From positions 3,100,001 to 3,164,000 of the forward strand of contig NZ_CP017181.1 in the NCBI RefSeq assembly GCF_001729765.1: a stretch of 64,000 bases of DNA, written 5' to 3'. Positions 23,898-33,671 of this stretch are shown piece by piece. The first letter of the stretch is position 1. Every line of letters starts with the position of its first letter. The stretch is from Enterobacter kobei. GTDB taxonomy: Bacteria > Pseudomonadota > Gammaproteobacteria > Enterobacterales > Enterobacteriaceae. Made by a program: the position numbers and the translations under genes. Under the pieces are notes generated by a model, which was not told the DNA's origin, did no database searches, and saw nothing but the letters and a program-made list of their open reading frames with translations.

Positions 23898-26078
23898 TTA
23901 TTCCTGAGTGTAACCGTAGTCGTAGTGGCTATAGCCCGAGTTGTAATAGAGCGCAGCGGATTTCACGATATCGTTGAGGATAGCGCCATTCACCTGCATG
24001 CCCGTTTGCCGCAGACGCTTCAGTGAGTGCTCGACCTCTTTACCGCTGGTTTTTCCAAAACGGGCAACCAGTAGCGTGGTGGCCGCGGCTCTGGTGATCA
24101 GCAATGCATCCGTCACGGCAAGTACGGGTGGGGTGTCGATAATGACGATGTCATAAAGTGTGTCGATCCGTGACATTACCGCCTGGAAGCGTTCACTCAT
24201 GAGCAAATCAACGGGATGTGAAGGCCGGGGTCCGCAGGTCAGGACATCAAAACCGCCTTTGTCAAAGCGTTGAACCGCGTCCTGCCATTCTACGTTTCCT
24301 CCGAGCACGCTGGACAATCCAAGATGATTGTTCAGTTTGAAAATATTGTGGACATACCCCTTGCGCATATCCGCATCAATAAACAAGACTCGCTGTCCCG
24401 CCTGAGCCGCAATCGACGCCAGTGAGGTACTGACCAGGGTCTTTCCGCAGTCCTGCGTAGGGCCTGACACCACTACGATCCGGTTTGTTGCATCCATCAT
24501 CGTAAAATGCAGACTGGTACGGAGCCCGCGCACCGCTTCGATAAACATATCGGTCGGCCGGTCAACAGGCAGGAAAGGTACGTTTGATGTTCTGTGTTTC
24601 CAGTGGGAAGCAAACAGGTTCCGCCTGCGCAGATGCGTCTTTTTCCAGAGCCAGACTGAGCGCGGGAGCGTCGCCAGAAGCGGTATTCCCTGCACTTCAA
24701 GTTGCTCAGATGACGTAATGCCCCGCTTAAAGGCCGAACGCACGAAAACCGTTCCGGTCGAGAGCATTAACCCCATCAGCATGCCCAGCACAATAATAAG
24801 CGCTTTACGCGGTTTAATCGGAATGGGCTGCGTCACGGCCGGGTCAATGATCCGCACGTTTCCAATCGCGCTGGAGCGGGAGATATTCAGCTCCTGCTGC
24901 CGCGTCAGAAGCTGCAGGTAGATGGTACGCCCGGATTCCACGTCACGACTCAGGCGTAATATTTCCTGCTGCGTGGAGGGCATGGCTGAAACGCGTTTGT
25001 TGAGGCGCGTACGTTCCTGCTCGAGCGTTTGTTTCTTTTCCCGTAACGCGCGGTAAGTGGGGTGATCCTTCTTGAAAAGCTGAGAAACCTCTGCTTCACG
25101 GAATGTCAGCTCGTTAAGCTGGTTTTCCACATTAACAACCTGATCAAGAACCGACTTCGCCTCCAGAGACAAGTCGACAGAATCCCGCTTTTCTCTGTAG
25201 GCATTCAGTCGTGCTTCGGCTTCATCCAGCTCCCGACTGATCTTCGGTAATTGAGTCTGTAAAAACGTCAGGCTCCGGGTATCTTGAGCTTCCTGACGCG
25301 CGATATTCTGGCTGAGATAATTTTCAGCGATTGTATTAAGCACTCTGGCGATCTTACTGGGGTCTTCACCCGCTATGGTTAACGCGATCATACCGCTCTG
25401 TTTCGCCGATTCAGCAACCGTAAGCCTCTTTTGAATGGCGTTGATCGCTTCAAGTTTCGTGACGGTTTTGAGGATAAATTGGGTACCCGGAACCGAATCG
25501 AGGGATGTCACCAGCAGAGATACCCCATCTTTAACCAGCGCTTTTCCCACAACGCCGTCTACAGCCAGCGTCTTTCCCTCAAGATGAAATCGCCCCTGGT
25601 CCTGTACGGTGAGTAAAAGCGTTTGTGGCTCACCTTCCAGAAGCGGAATAGTCAGTGCGCCAATCGTTATTTCATCAGATTTTCGTCCCCGAATCTGTTC
25701 CCACACAGGACCGATAACAGGGAGTACGTGCCGCTTAACGTGGTATGTTAGCCCGAGTTGATCAACGGTCTCTCCCAGAATCATCCGTGATTTAAGGAGC
25801 AGAAGTTCTGGGGCGACATCGGGGGAGAGATCGGACCCGAACTGGCTTAAGCTTTTAAGTAGCGAGTTATCCTGCTTCGCCTCGACCTGCACCAGGGCAT
25901 CAGCCTGATAAACTGGCGTGGCGCTGAATGCATAAATCCCCGCACATACCGTGAACAGGAGTGTGATACACGCAATCATGATCCGGTGATCAAACATCTC
26001 AGCAAGCAACTGAATGAGATCGATTTCATTATTCTGCGGTGTCGCAGCACCAAATTTGTCTGATTTAGAAGACGACAT
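23898..26078 (-). CDS. etk: Tyrosine autokinase / polysaccharide co-polymerase Etk (Wzc family)
   Basis: A 726-residue inner-membrane bacterial tyrosine kinase that drives export of capsule or O-antigen capsule by cycling phosphorylation. It has a Wzz domain with two membrane spans (about 32-52 and 435-455), Walker A GPTQDCGKT, Walker A' VLFIDADMRKG, Walker B IVIIDTPPVLA and a C-terminal cluster of six tyrosines. ATG 26078 overlaps the etp stop (TAATG) and gives the length of E. coli Etk. It closes the gfcE-etp-etk operon. Confidence 0.92.
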   Translation of the reverse strand: MSSSKSDKFGAATPQNNEIDLIQLLAEMFDHRIMIACITLLFTVCAGIYAFSATPVYQADALVQVEAKQDNSLLKSLSQFGSDLSPDVAPELLLLKSRMILGETVDQLGLTYHVKRHVLPVIGPVWEQIRGRKSDEITIGALTIPLLEGEPQTLLLTVQDQGRFHLEGKTLAVDGVVGKALVKDGVSLLVTSLDSVPGTQFILKTVTKLEAINAIQKRLTVAESAKQSGMIALTIAGEDPSKIARVLNTIAENYLSQNIARQEAQDTRSLTFLQTQLPKISRELDEAEARLNAYREKRDSVDLSLEAKSVLDQVVNVENQLNELTFREAEVSQLFKKDHPTYRALREKKQTLEQERTRLNKRVSAMPSTQQEILRLSRDVESGRTIYLQLLTRQQELNISRSSAIGNVRIIDPAVTQPIPIKPRKALIIVLGMLMGLMLSTGTVFVRSAFKRGITSSEQLEVQGIPLLATLPRSVWLWKKTHLRRRNLFASHWKHRTSNVPFLPVDRPTDMFIEAVRGLRTSLHFTMMDATNRIVVVSGPTQDCGKTLVSTSLASIAAQAGQRVLFIDADMRKGYVHNIFKLNNHLGLSSVLGGNVEWQDAVQRFDKGGFDVLTCGPRPSHPVDLLMSERFQAVMSRIDTLYDIVIIDTPPVLAVTDALLITRAAATTLLVARFGKTSGKEVEHSLKRLRQTGMQVNGAILNDIVKSAALYYNSGYSHYDYGYTQE

Positions 26079-26539
26079 TACTGCTTCATTCCTTGTTGAC
26101 TCAAACGACGAGCCCATTCCTGACTGGCTTTTCCCAATTGGTTGAAAACATATTCGAAGGCTTCACGACTTTTGTGATACGGGTCGGGAATGTCCTTGGT
26201 TTCCAGCCATTGTCCAAATAGCAGCGATTTTCCCCGGTTCTCCGGGGCCATAGTGGCGATAAAACGAAGGTGTTTCGGCTCCATCACCAGAATCAAATCG
26301 GATTTTTGTAACAGGCTACGCGTCACCTTGCGGGCAACATGCCCCTCCAGCGAAATACCATGACGCCAGGCCACGGCCTGCGCAGCGGCATCCGCCGGGC
26401 ATCCTTCGAGACCGAAGATACCTGCCGAGGTCACCTGCCTGCCGGGTAGCTGCTGGCGCAACAGCCGTTCACCCATTGGCGAACGGCAAATATTGCCTGT
26501 GCAAACCACTAAGATTGAATTGAACATTATTGCGGCCAC
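26078..26539 (-). CDS. etp: Low-molecular-weight protein-tyrosine phosphatase Etp
   Basis: A 153-residue phosphatase that dephosphorylates Etk. The active-site loop CTGNICRS and the general acid Asp in DIPDPYH are intact. Two starts are possible: ATG 26527, which overlaps the gfcE stop as TAATG, or GTG 26539, which gives an N terminus ([12 protein letters not shown]) like that of E. coli Etp. I list the longer form. The phosphatase-kinase pair with an outer-membrane export protein is the usual capsule export cassette. Confidence 0.92.
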   Translation of the reverse strand: MAAIMFNSILVVCTGNICRSPMGERLLRQQLPGRQVTSAGIFGLEGCPADAAAQAVAWRHGISLEGHVARKVTRSLLQKSDLILVMEPKHLRFIATMAPENRGKSLLFGQWLETKDIPDPYHKSREAFEYVFNQLGKASQEWARRLSQQGMKQ

Positions 26540-27667
26540 GATCTGATATAGCGGACGGTTTCGGTCAGATCGTGAACACCTGTGATAGTCGGCACCAGTT
26601 GGGTAATGACGCGATTCCAGCGTGAAAGCGGTGCGGTGGTCACATAGACAATGTCATACGGCTCCAGCTGAAATTCCGTGCTTAGTACCATGGCTGACGC
26701 ATCTTCTGCATTCAGTTGATAGATGTTGGCAATTTTGTCCGCGTCGCCTTTTTTCGCTACCTGTCGAATAACAAAAATGCCGGTGGCATCGGCCATGTTC
26801 TGGTTTAAGCCGCCAGCATTTCCCAGCGCTTCGGCCAGCGTCATGCCGCTACGATCCATTTTAAGGGTGCTCTGTTTAACCACCTCCCCCATCACGAACA
26901 CTTTCAGCGCGTCGTTTCGGGGAACAAACAAGATATCGCCAGGATAAAGCAGCTTGTTTTGCGTTAAATCGCCGTGCTGCATCAGGGCATAGAGGGAAAG
27001 GCGTGAGTCCTGACCATTATGCGTGAGTACCACATTCCGCCAGTCGGCATCCGCAGATAGCCCACCAGCAGCGTTGACTGCATCCATCACCGTCAGTGGA
27101 ATATTGGTAATGGGCTGCTGGCCCGATTTCTCTACCTCACCAGTGATATAGGCTTTTTGCGAACGGAAGGAGGCTATGCTGACATCCACCTGAGGGCTCT
27201 CAATGACCTTATCCAGTCGCGCGGTAATCTCTTCACGTATCTGTGAAACTGTTTTGCCCGCTACGTGCAGCTTACCGACATAGGGGTAAAAAAGCGTACC
27301 GTCGGCGTTGACCCAGTTGCCCGCATCGCTCGCGCTACGATACTGCCCGGCAGGCGTCGTTAATTCAGGGTGATCCCAGACGGTGACCGTCAGGATGTCG
27401 CCTGTGCCAATACGGTATTCCCAGTTTTTGAGCTGCTCATCCAGATTAGGATTCGCCTGAGATTTCGATACGGGCGGACGCAGTTTTTCAATCAACCCAG
27501 GGGTCACTGGAAAAATTTCTACACGTTTATCCAGTTGATGATTAATTCCTTCACTCGGCGTAACTTTTTTTTCCAGACAGACTTAAGTGCTGACCCGGTG
27601 AAAATACACACCCTGTTAACTGGCTAAGAAAAAGAAAGAGTAGTGGGAATGCAGTTGTGTTTTTCAT
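26527..27667 (-). pseudogene. gfcE: Polysaccharide export lipoprotein GfcE (Wza family), frameshifted in an A8 tract
   Basis: The outer-membrane export channel of the gfc/etk system. A continuous frame covers [12 protein letters not shown] to the end (326 residues; PES and SLBB domains), but the N terminus is in another frame: ATG 27667 starts a lipoprotein signal (MKNTTAFPLLFLFLSQLTGC, lipobox LTGC). After about 33 codons it meets eight A (T8 on the plus strand, 27565-27572). Seven A would join the signal directly to [16 protein letters not shown]...[12 protein letters not shown], a full Wza-type protein. So the gene is out of frame by one base. Causes could be a real mutation, slippage-based phase variation, transcript slippage rescuing some product, or an assembly error. 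Confidence 0.85.
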
Positions 27668-28142
27668 TTATATAAAATGTTGGTTTATCGTTGCGCCAGG
27701 CGTTACATCTGCAAAAAGAATGCAACTAACACCATGAAATATAATTAGTTATTATTTTAATGGCATTACCATGAAATTCTAAAAACGAATACATTCGCTT
27801 TAAAAAACTGAGCCGATGCACAATCGTCTAATAAAATCAAAAGTAATATCACTTCATCCGAAGGCGATACTAAAGGGTATTCCTCAGTAAAGCATTCGCT
27901 TAACCGCGCAATTTTGATGCTAAAAGTTATTTTCAGAATAGATTAATAAAAATAACAAATATTAGTAATGGTAAATATCGACCACACAAATAAGACCCAC
28001 ACGGTTCGACTACACAAAACTGTCCATTTTTGTTACATTTTTTTCATACACGGCTTGCGTTGATCCTTAAAATGGACTGTCTGCCTTGCTTCATACGCGC
28101 GCCCGCAGACAAAACATCTGTAACGATATCACTGGAGAAAAA
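27668..28142. other. AT-rich intergenic region between gfcE and rcnB
   Basis: About 475 bp with no credible gene on either strand. It must hold the divergent promoters of the gfcE-etp-etk operon and rcnB; the unusual length and AT content suit H-NS-type silencing of a polysaccharide operon. I see no clear single promoter or operator to report. Confidence 0.5.
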
Positions 28143-28475
28143 ATGGCTAAGCGTAAATTGCTGCTTCTGGGTGTATTACTGTCTCTGGCGGGATCCGCAT
28201 TTTCTGCCCCGCAAACCGCCGCTGCGCCATCAGGCATCAAAGCCTATGAGGAACAAGAGTTCATCGCTGATTTCACTAAGTTCAAAATCGGCGATACCGC
28301 ACCGGCGCAGTATCAAACGCCCGAATACACCATCAAACAGTATCAGTTGCGTAACCTGCCGGCACCAGATGCAGGGACCCACTGGACCTACATGGGCGAA
28401 AACTACGTCCTGATTGGCGATGCAGATGGCAAAATCTACAAAGCCTATAATGGGGATATCTTCTATCATCGCTGA
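28143..28475 (+). CDS. rcnB: Periplasmic nickel/cobalt homeostasis protein RcnB
   Basis: A 110-residue exported protein with a signal peptide (about 1-22, ending SAFSA) and the RcnB pattern YTIKQYQLRNLPAPDAGTHW and the terminal GDIFYHR. RcnB modulates Ni/Co efflux by RcnA in E. coli. ATG 28143 follows CTGGAGAAAAA. The usual neighbours rcnR and rcnA are not in this window. Confidence 0.9.
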   Translation: MAKRKLLLLGVLLSLAGSAFSAPQTAAAPSGIKAYEEQEFIADFTKFKIGDTAPAQYQTPEYTIKQYQLRNLPAPDAGTHWTYMGENYVLIGDADGKIYKAYNGDIFYHR

Positions 28476-28905
28476 TACGATCGTCATCCGTCCGTGGCAG
28501 GAGAGCGATCGGCCTTTCCTGCGCACGCTCTATCTCCACGCCCGACGCGATGCCTGGCCCTGGCTTGATGACTCTGGCTGGCATCTGGAAGATTTCGACG
28601 CCGCTACCCGGGACGAAGCCATCTGGGTTGCGGAGCAGGACGGCCATCGCCTGGGGTTTGCTTCCGTCTGGACCAACGATAATTTTCTGCACAACCTGTT
28701 TGTTGATCCGCAGTCTCAGAGCCTGGGTGTCGGACATCTGTTACTTGAGCACGTACAGAAAACGTTTACCAGCACGGGTGCACTGAAGTGTCTGGTGAAG
28801 AACAGGCGGGCTATTGCGTTTTACCAGCGACATGGCTGGCACATTGAGGCAACGGGTGATTCTCCGGACGGAGAGTACTATCTGATGCATTATCGGCTGC
28901 GTTAA
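28450..28905 (+). CDS. GNAT-family N-acetyltransferase
   Basis: A 151-residue acetyltransferase with the acetyl-CoA region NLFVDPQSQSLGVGHLLLEH (about 89-108; Q/RxxGxG/A as QSLGVG) and C-terminal strand YQRHGWHIE. It starts inside the last codons of rcnB (26-bp overlap), so translation may be coupled. Substrate unknown. Confidence 0.8.
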   Translation: MGISSIIADTIVIRPWQESDRPFLRTLYLHARRDAWPWLDDSGWHLEDFDAATRDEAIWVAEQDGHRLGFASVWTNDNFLHNLFVDPQSQSLGVGHLLLEHVQKTFTSTGALKCLVKNRRAIAFYQRHGWHIEATGDSPDGEYYLMHYRLR

Positions 28906-28972
28906 CGTCGGGTGGCGGCTTCGCCTTACCCGACCTACGTGATGGTGCCATTTGTAGGCCGGGTAAGCGAAG
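28906..28972. repeat. REP/BIME palindromes, right one split by the IS481-family insertion
   Basis: GTCGGGTGGCGGCTTCGCC..ACCCGAC (28909-28937) and, in the opposite sense, GTAGGCCGGGTAAGCGAAG are REP-type units. The second is cut after GAAG (28972); its other arm, GAAGCGCTACCCGGC, resumes at 30266 behind the insertion. Confidence 0.75.
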
Positions 28973-30265
28973 GGTATGAACCGGAAACATGGGTAACACT
29001 TTAGACCGGATACATGGGTAACAGTTATAACTGGCATAGAAGAGGAGACTCGCTATGCCCTGGACTGAGACCCGACCTATGCAACGCCTTGATTTTATCC
29101 GTGCCTGCCATGCAGGTACGGACTCCTTCTCCGCGCTTTGCCGTCTTTTTGGCATCAGCCGTAAAACCGGCTATAAATGGCTTCAGCGTTTTGACCCTTC
29201 TGACCTGTCATCTCTCTCGGACCGGTCGCGTGCGCCACGCTCCCACTCCCGGACGGTTCCTGATGATATCGCCGGACACCTGACTGCCCTGCGTCAAAAA
29301 CACCCTGACTGGGGGCCAAAAAAACTGCGGATGTGGTTGCTCAATCATCACGTCGATTTTACCGTACCTGCCGCCAGCACTATCGGCGATATCCTCAAGC
29401 GCGAAGGCCTGGTTCCGGATAAAAAACGAAAACGCAGAACACCAGGCAATCGCCAGCCCCTGACCATCATCAGTGAGAACAATCAGGTCTGGAGCGCTGA
29501 TTTTAAAGGCAAGTTCAGGCTGCTCAGCAGAGAGTACTGCCATCCTTTCACCCTGACCGATAATCACAGCCGGTATCTGCTCAGCTGCCGGGGAACACAC
29601 CGTGAGAGTGAACCCTTTGTCAGAGAGTGCCTGACGGATGCGTTCCTGGAATATGGTCTGCCGGAAGTGCTTAGAACCGATAACGGCCAGCCCTTCGCGG
29701 GAACAGGAATAGCCGGATTAAGTCGTCTTGCCGTCTGGCTAATCAAGCTGGGCATCAGGCCGGAGCGTATCAGAAAGGGGCATCCGGAAGAAAATGGCCG
29801 CCATGAGCGAATGCACCGCTCCCTGAAAAGTGCGGTGAAACAGGGCAACACCTTCATGACGATGGAAGAACAACAGCGGTGGTTCAGTGACTACCGGAAA
29901 GAATTTAACTACGAAAGGCCGCATGAAGCACTGGCGGGAGCAACGCCCGGAACGGTATGGCAACCCTCAAACCGACACTGGGATGGCCGTGTTCCTGAGT
30001 ATGCTTATCCGGAAGGAGGTACAGTCTACAGGGTGAAATCGAGGGGGACCCTCTATATGGGAAAAAAGGGTACGGTGTTCCTGAGTGAAGCACTGACTGG
30101 GGAGTACATCATGCTGGAAGAACAAGATGATGGCCTTGAGGCCATCATCTTTAATGGGATAACGCTTGCGTACTACGACCGAAAAACCCAGAGTGTGCTC
30201 CGGATAGACTAAAAGTGTTACCTATGTTCCCGGTCTGATCTGTCACCTATGTATCCGGTCATACA
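28973..30265. mobile_element. IS481-family insertion sequence
   Basis: A 1.29 kb element flanked by GAAG direct repeats (28969-28972 and 30266-30269), consistent with a 4-bp target duplication. The ends carry related inverted repeats built from ACCGGAWACATRGGTRACA, each present twice near both termini about 30 bp apart. One transposase gene fills the element. The name within the family is not determined. Confidence 0.88.
29055..30212 (+). CDS. IS481-family transposase
   Basis: A 385-residue DDE transposase with an N-terminal helix-turn-helix (SFSALCRLFGISRKTGYKWL, about 24-43) and an rve core: Asp in WSADFKGKF, Asp in LRTDNGQPF and Glu in GHPEENGRHE. The frame is intact. A ribosome site AGAGGAGACTCGCT precedes the ATG. 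Confidence 0.95.
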   Translation: MPWTETRPMQRLDFIRACHAGTDSFSALCRLFGISRKTGYKWLQRFDPSDLSSLSDRSRAPRSHSRTVPDDIAGHLTALRQKHPDWGPKKLRMWLLNHHVDFTVPAASTIGDILKREGLVPDKKRKRRTPGNRQPLTIISENNQVWSADFKGKFRLLSREYCHPFTLTDNHSRYLLSCRGTHRESEPFVRECLTDAFLEYGLPEVLRTDNGQPFAGTGIAGLSRLAVWLIKLGIRPERIRKGHPEENGRHERMHRSLKSAVKQGNTFMTMEEQQRWFSDYRKEFNYERPHEALAGATPGTVWQPSNRHWDGRVPEYAYPEGGTVYRVKSRGTLYMGKKGTVFLSEALTGEYIMLEEQDDGLEAIIFNGITLAYYDRKTQSVLRID

Positions 30266-30297
30266 GAAGCGCTACCCGGCATTAAAGCGCAGAGGAG

Positions 30298-31407
30298 TTA
30301 CACCGCGCGGAAGGCGATTTCACCCGGGATCACTTCGCCCTGCCAGTAAAGCTGCGCCGCAACGCGCCCCGCCAGCTGACGATACATATCCGCAAATTCG
30401 CTGTCCGGACGGCTAACAACCGTCGGTTTTCCACTGTCCAGATCTTCGCGCAGGGTGATATGCAGCGGCATCTGACCCAGCAGTTGGGTATGATACTGTT
30501 CGGCCAGCTTTTCTGCGCCACCGGTACCAAAGATTGGCTCGTGGTGCCCACAGTTGCTGCAGATGTGCATGCTCATGTTCTCAACGATACCAAGTACCGG
30601 CACCTCCACTTTTTCGAACATGACGATGCCTTTTTTGGCGTCGATCAGCGCGATGTCCTGCGGTGTGGTCACCACCACAGCGCCCGTTACCGGAATGTTC
30701 TGCGCCAGCGTCAGCTGGATATCACCGGTACCCGGCGGCATATCCAGCACCAGATAATCGAGATCCGGCCACATGGTTTCCTGCAGCATCTGCATCAGCG
30801 CTTTGCTGGCCATCGGGCCGCGCCAGACCATGGCGTTATCGTCAGTCACCAGGTAACCGATTGAGTTGGTCGCCAGCCCATGCGCCACGATCGGCGCCAT
30901 ATGCGTACCGTCCGGCGAGGTTGGACGCTGGTTTTCCGCACCCAGCATGTTTGGAATGGACGGACCATAGATATCGGCATCGAGAATACCCACCTTCGCC
31001 CCTTCCGCCGCCAGCGCAAGCGCCAGGTTTACTGCGGTAGACGATTTGCCCACCCCGCCTTTACCTGAGCTCACGGCGATGATGTTTTTCACACCGTTCA
31101 CGCCAGGCTGATTCTTCACACGCTTCAGCGTGGCGATGCAGTGGCTCAGCTTCCAGTCGATCGCTTTCGCTCCGGTAATGCGCAGCAGCTCAGAGCTGGT
31201 CTGCTCTTTCAGCGCATCAAAGGCGGTGCTCCAGACGAAGGGCATCTGCAGCTCAATGTGCAGCGTATCGTCCAGCCACGCAACGTGGTGTAACGCTTTC
31301 AGCGTCGTGAGATTATGTTTCAGGGTTGGATGCTGAAAGTTAGCCAGCGTCCCGGCGACCATTGCTCGTAAGGCTTCCGGTGATTTGGCCTGGGATTGAG
31401 AACTCAT
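30298..31407 (-). CDS. mrp: Iron-sulfur cluster carrier Mrp/ApbC
   Basis: A 369-residue P-loop ATPase of the MinD/Mrp family that binds and transfers Fe-S clusters. It has an N-terminal MIP18-like domain (about 1-90), deviant Walker A SGKGGVGKSST (about 113-123) and the cluster-ligand CSNCG (about 283-287). It is divergent from metG, as in E. coli, with the shared promoter region 31408-31543. Confidence 0.96.
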   Translation of the reverse strand: MSSQSQAKSPEALRAMVAGTLANFQHPTLKHNLTTLKALHHVAWLDDTLHIELQMPFVWSTAFDALKEQTSSELLRITGAKAIDWKLSHCIATLKRVKNQPGVNGVKNIIAVSSGKGGVGKSSTAVNLALALAAEGAKVGILDADIYGPSIPNMLGAENQRPTSPDGTHMAPIVAHGLATNSIGYLVTDDNAMVWRGPMASKALMQMLQETMWPDLDYLVLDMPPGTGDIQLTLAQNIPVTGAVVVTTPQDIALIDAKKGIVMFEKVEVPVLGIVENMSMHICSNCGHHEPIFGTGGAEKLAEQYHTQLLGQMPLHITLREDLDSGKPTVVSRPDSEFADMYRQLAGRVAAQLYWQGEVIPGEIAFRAV

Positions 31408-31543
31408 CCCGACTCCTTTGTTCTTGTGAATAAGACCTTAGACAACAAGTTTACCTGAAAGGCCGCGGTTTGTGCTTACTTAATAATGCCCCTTTTGGTA
31501 ATATCGAAAACCCTTTTCACAGTTAAAAGAAGTAATGCCTACT

Positions 31544-33577
31544 ATGACTCAAGTCGCGAAAAAAATTCTGGTAACGTGCGCCCTGCCGTACGCCAACGGC
31601 TCAATCCACCTCGGCCACATGCTGGAGCATATCCAGGCTGATGTCTGGGTCCGTTACCAGCGAATGCGCGGCCACGAGGTAAACTTCATCTGTGCAGACG
31701 ATGCTCACGGCACGCCGATCATGCTGAAAGCGCAGCAGCTGGGTATCTCCCCGGAGCAGATGATTGCCGAAATGAGTCAGGAGCATCAGACCGATTTTGC
31801 TGGCTTTGACATCAGCTATGACAACTATCACTCCACCCACAGCGACGAGAACCGTGAGCTGTCGGAGCTAATATACACGCGTCTGAAAGAGAACGGTTTT
31901 ATCAAAAACCGCACCATCTCTCAGCTGTACGATCCGGAAAAAGGCATGTTCCTGCCGGACCGTTTCGTCAAAGGCACCTGCCCGAAATGCAAATCACCGG
32001 ATCAGTACGGCGATAACTGCGAAGTGTGTGGCGCAACCTACAGCCCGACTGAGCTTATCGAGCCGAAATCCGTGGTGTCCGGCGCTACGCCTGTGATGCG
32101 TGATTCCGAGCACTTCTTCTTTGACCTGCCATCCTTCAGCGAAATGCTGCAGGCGTGGACCCGCAGCGGCGCGCTGCAGGAGCAGGTGGCAAACAAGATG
32201 CAGGAGTGGTTCGAATCCGGTCTGCAACAGTGGGATATCTCCCGCGATGCGCCGTACTTCGGCTTCGAAATCCCGAACGCACCGGGCAAATACTTCTACG
32301 TCTGGCTGGACGCACCCATCGGCTACATGGGCTCCTTCAAGAACCTGTGCGACAAGCGTGGCGACACCGTCAGCTTCGACGAATACTGGAAGAAAGATTC
32401 CACTGCCGAGCTGTATCACTTCATCGGTAAAGACATCGTTTACTTCCACAGTCTGTTCTGGCCGGCAATGCTGGAAGGCAGCAACTTCCGCAAGCCGACC
32501 AACCTGTTCGTGCACGGCTACGTGACGGTTAACGGCGCGAAGATGTCTAAATCTCGCGGGACGTTCATCAAAGCCAGCACCTGGCTGAACCACTTCGACG
32601 CGGATAGCCTGCGCTACTACTACACGGCGAAGCTCTCCTCTCGCATCGACGACATTGACCTGAACCTGGAAGATTTCGTCCAGCGCGTGAACGCGGACAT
32701 CGTCAACAAGGTGGTGAACCTGGCGTCCCGTAACGCAGGCTTTATCGCCAAACGCTTTGACGGCGTGCTCTCCGCAGAGCTGGCCGATCCTGAGCTGTAT
32801 AAAACCTTCACTGACGCCGCCGCTGCGGTTGGCGAAGCGTGGGAAAGCCGTGAATTCGGTAAAGCCATTCGTGAAATCATGGCGCTGGCAGATGTTGCCA
32901 ACCGCTATGTAGACGAGCAGGCGCCATGGGTGGTTGCCAAACAGGAAGGCCGCGACGCCGACCTGCAGGCGATCTGCACCATGGGTCTGAACATGTTCCG
33001 CGTGCTGATGACCTGGCTGAAACCGGTTCTGCCGCAGCTGGCCGCGCGTGCTGAAGCCTTCCTGAACACCGAACTGACCTGGGATGCTATCCAGCAGCCG
33101 CTGCTCAGCCACAAGGTGAACACCTTCAAAGCGCTGTATAACCGCATTGAGATGAAGCAGGTTGAAGCCCTGGTCGAAGCCTCTAAAGAAGAGGTGAAGG
33201 CCGCTACAGCACCGGTGACCGGCCCGCTGGCGGACGATCCGATTCAGGAAACCATCACCTTTGACGATTTCGCCAAAGTTGACTTGCGCGTAGCGCTGAT
33301 TGAAAACGCGGAATTCGTGGAAGGCTCTGACAAGCTGCTGCGCCTGACGCTGGATCTGGGCGGCGAGAAGCGCAACGTGTTCTCCGGCATCCGTTCAGCC
33401 TACCCGGATCCACAGGTGCTGATTGGCCGCCAGACCGTGATGGTGGCGAACCTGGCACCGCGTAAAATGCGCTTCGGCATCTCTGAGGGGATGGTGATGG
33501 CCGCAGGCCCCGGCGGGAAAGACATTTTCCTGTTAAGCCCTGACGAAGGCGCGAAGCCGGGTCAGCAGGTGAAATAA
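31544..33577 (+). CDS. metG: Methionyl-tRNA synthetase
   Basis: A 677-residue class I synthetase. The HIGH-like motif [11 protein letters not shown] (residues 15-25), zinc knuckle [18 protein letters not shown] (about 145-162), KMSKS at about 333 and the C-terminal EMAP-II-like dimerisation/tRNA-binding domain (about 575-677) are all present. ATG 31544 gives the length of the E. coli enzyme; an in-frame ATG lies at 31535. A strong terminator follows. Confidence 0.97.
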   Translation: MTQVAKKILVTCALPYANGSIHLGHMLEHIQADVWVRYQRMRGHEVNFICADDAHGTPIMLKAQQLGISPEQMIAEMSQEHQTDFAGFDISYDNYHSTHSDENRELSELIYTRLKENGFIKNRTISQLYDPEKGMFLPDRFVKGTCPKCKSPDQYGDNCEVCGATYSPTELIEPKSVVSGATPVMRDSEHFFFDLPSFSEMLQAWTRSGALQEQVANKMQEWFESGLQQWDISRDAPYFGFEIPNAPGKYFYVWLDAPIGYMGSFKNLCDKRGDTVSFDEYWKKDSTAELYHFIGKDIVYFHSLFWPAMLEGSNFRKPTNLFVHGYVTVNGAKMSKSRGTFIKASTWLNHFDADSLRYYYTAKLSSRIDDIDLNLEDFVQRVNADIVNKVVNLASRNAGFIAKRFDGVLSAELADPELYKTFTDAAAAVGEAWESREFGKAIREIMALADVANRYVDEQAPWVVAKQEGRDADLQAICTMGLNMFRVLMTWLKPVLPQLAARAEAFLNTELTWDAIQQPLLSHKVNTFKALYNRIEMKQVEALVEASKEEVKAATAPVTGPLADDPIQETITFDDFAKVDLRVALIENAEFVEGSDKLLRLTLDLGGEKRNVFSGIRSAYPDPQVLIGRQTVMVANLAPRKMRFGISEGMVMAAGPGGKDIFLLSPDEGAKPGQQVK

Positions 33578-33579
33578 CA

Positions 33580-33611
33580 AAAAAGCCGGAGATTATCTCC
33601 GGCTTTTTTGT
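33580..33611 (+). terminator. Terminator of metG
   Basis: AAAAAAGCCGGAGAT-TATC-TCCGGCTTTTTT: long perfect stem with U-run, bidirectional in form. Confidence 0.93.
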
Positions 33612-33612
33612 T

Positions 33613-33655
33613 CTCCCTCTCCCTGTGGGAGAGGGTCGGGGTGAGGGCATCAGGC
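33613..33655 (+). repeat. Intergenic repeat, copy 1 (CCCTCTCCCTGTGGGAGAGGG family)
   Basis: CTCCCTCTCCCTGTGGGAG then AGGGTCGGGGTGAGGGCATCAG. The same unit occurs at 46542-46581 (same orientation) and 49018-49055 (inverted). The palindromic half can fold into a stable hairpin; the tail GGGGTGAGGGCATCAG is shared. A dispersed enterobacterial intergenic repeat. Confidence 0.8.
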
Positions 33656-33671
33656 CGCATCCATGCCGTCT

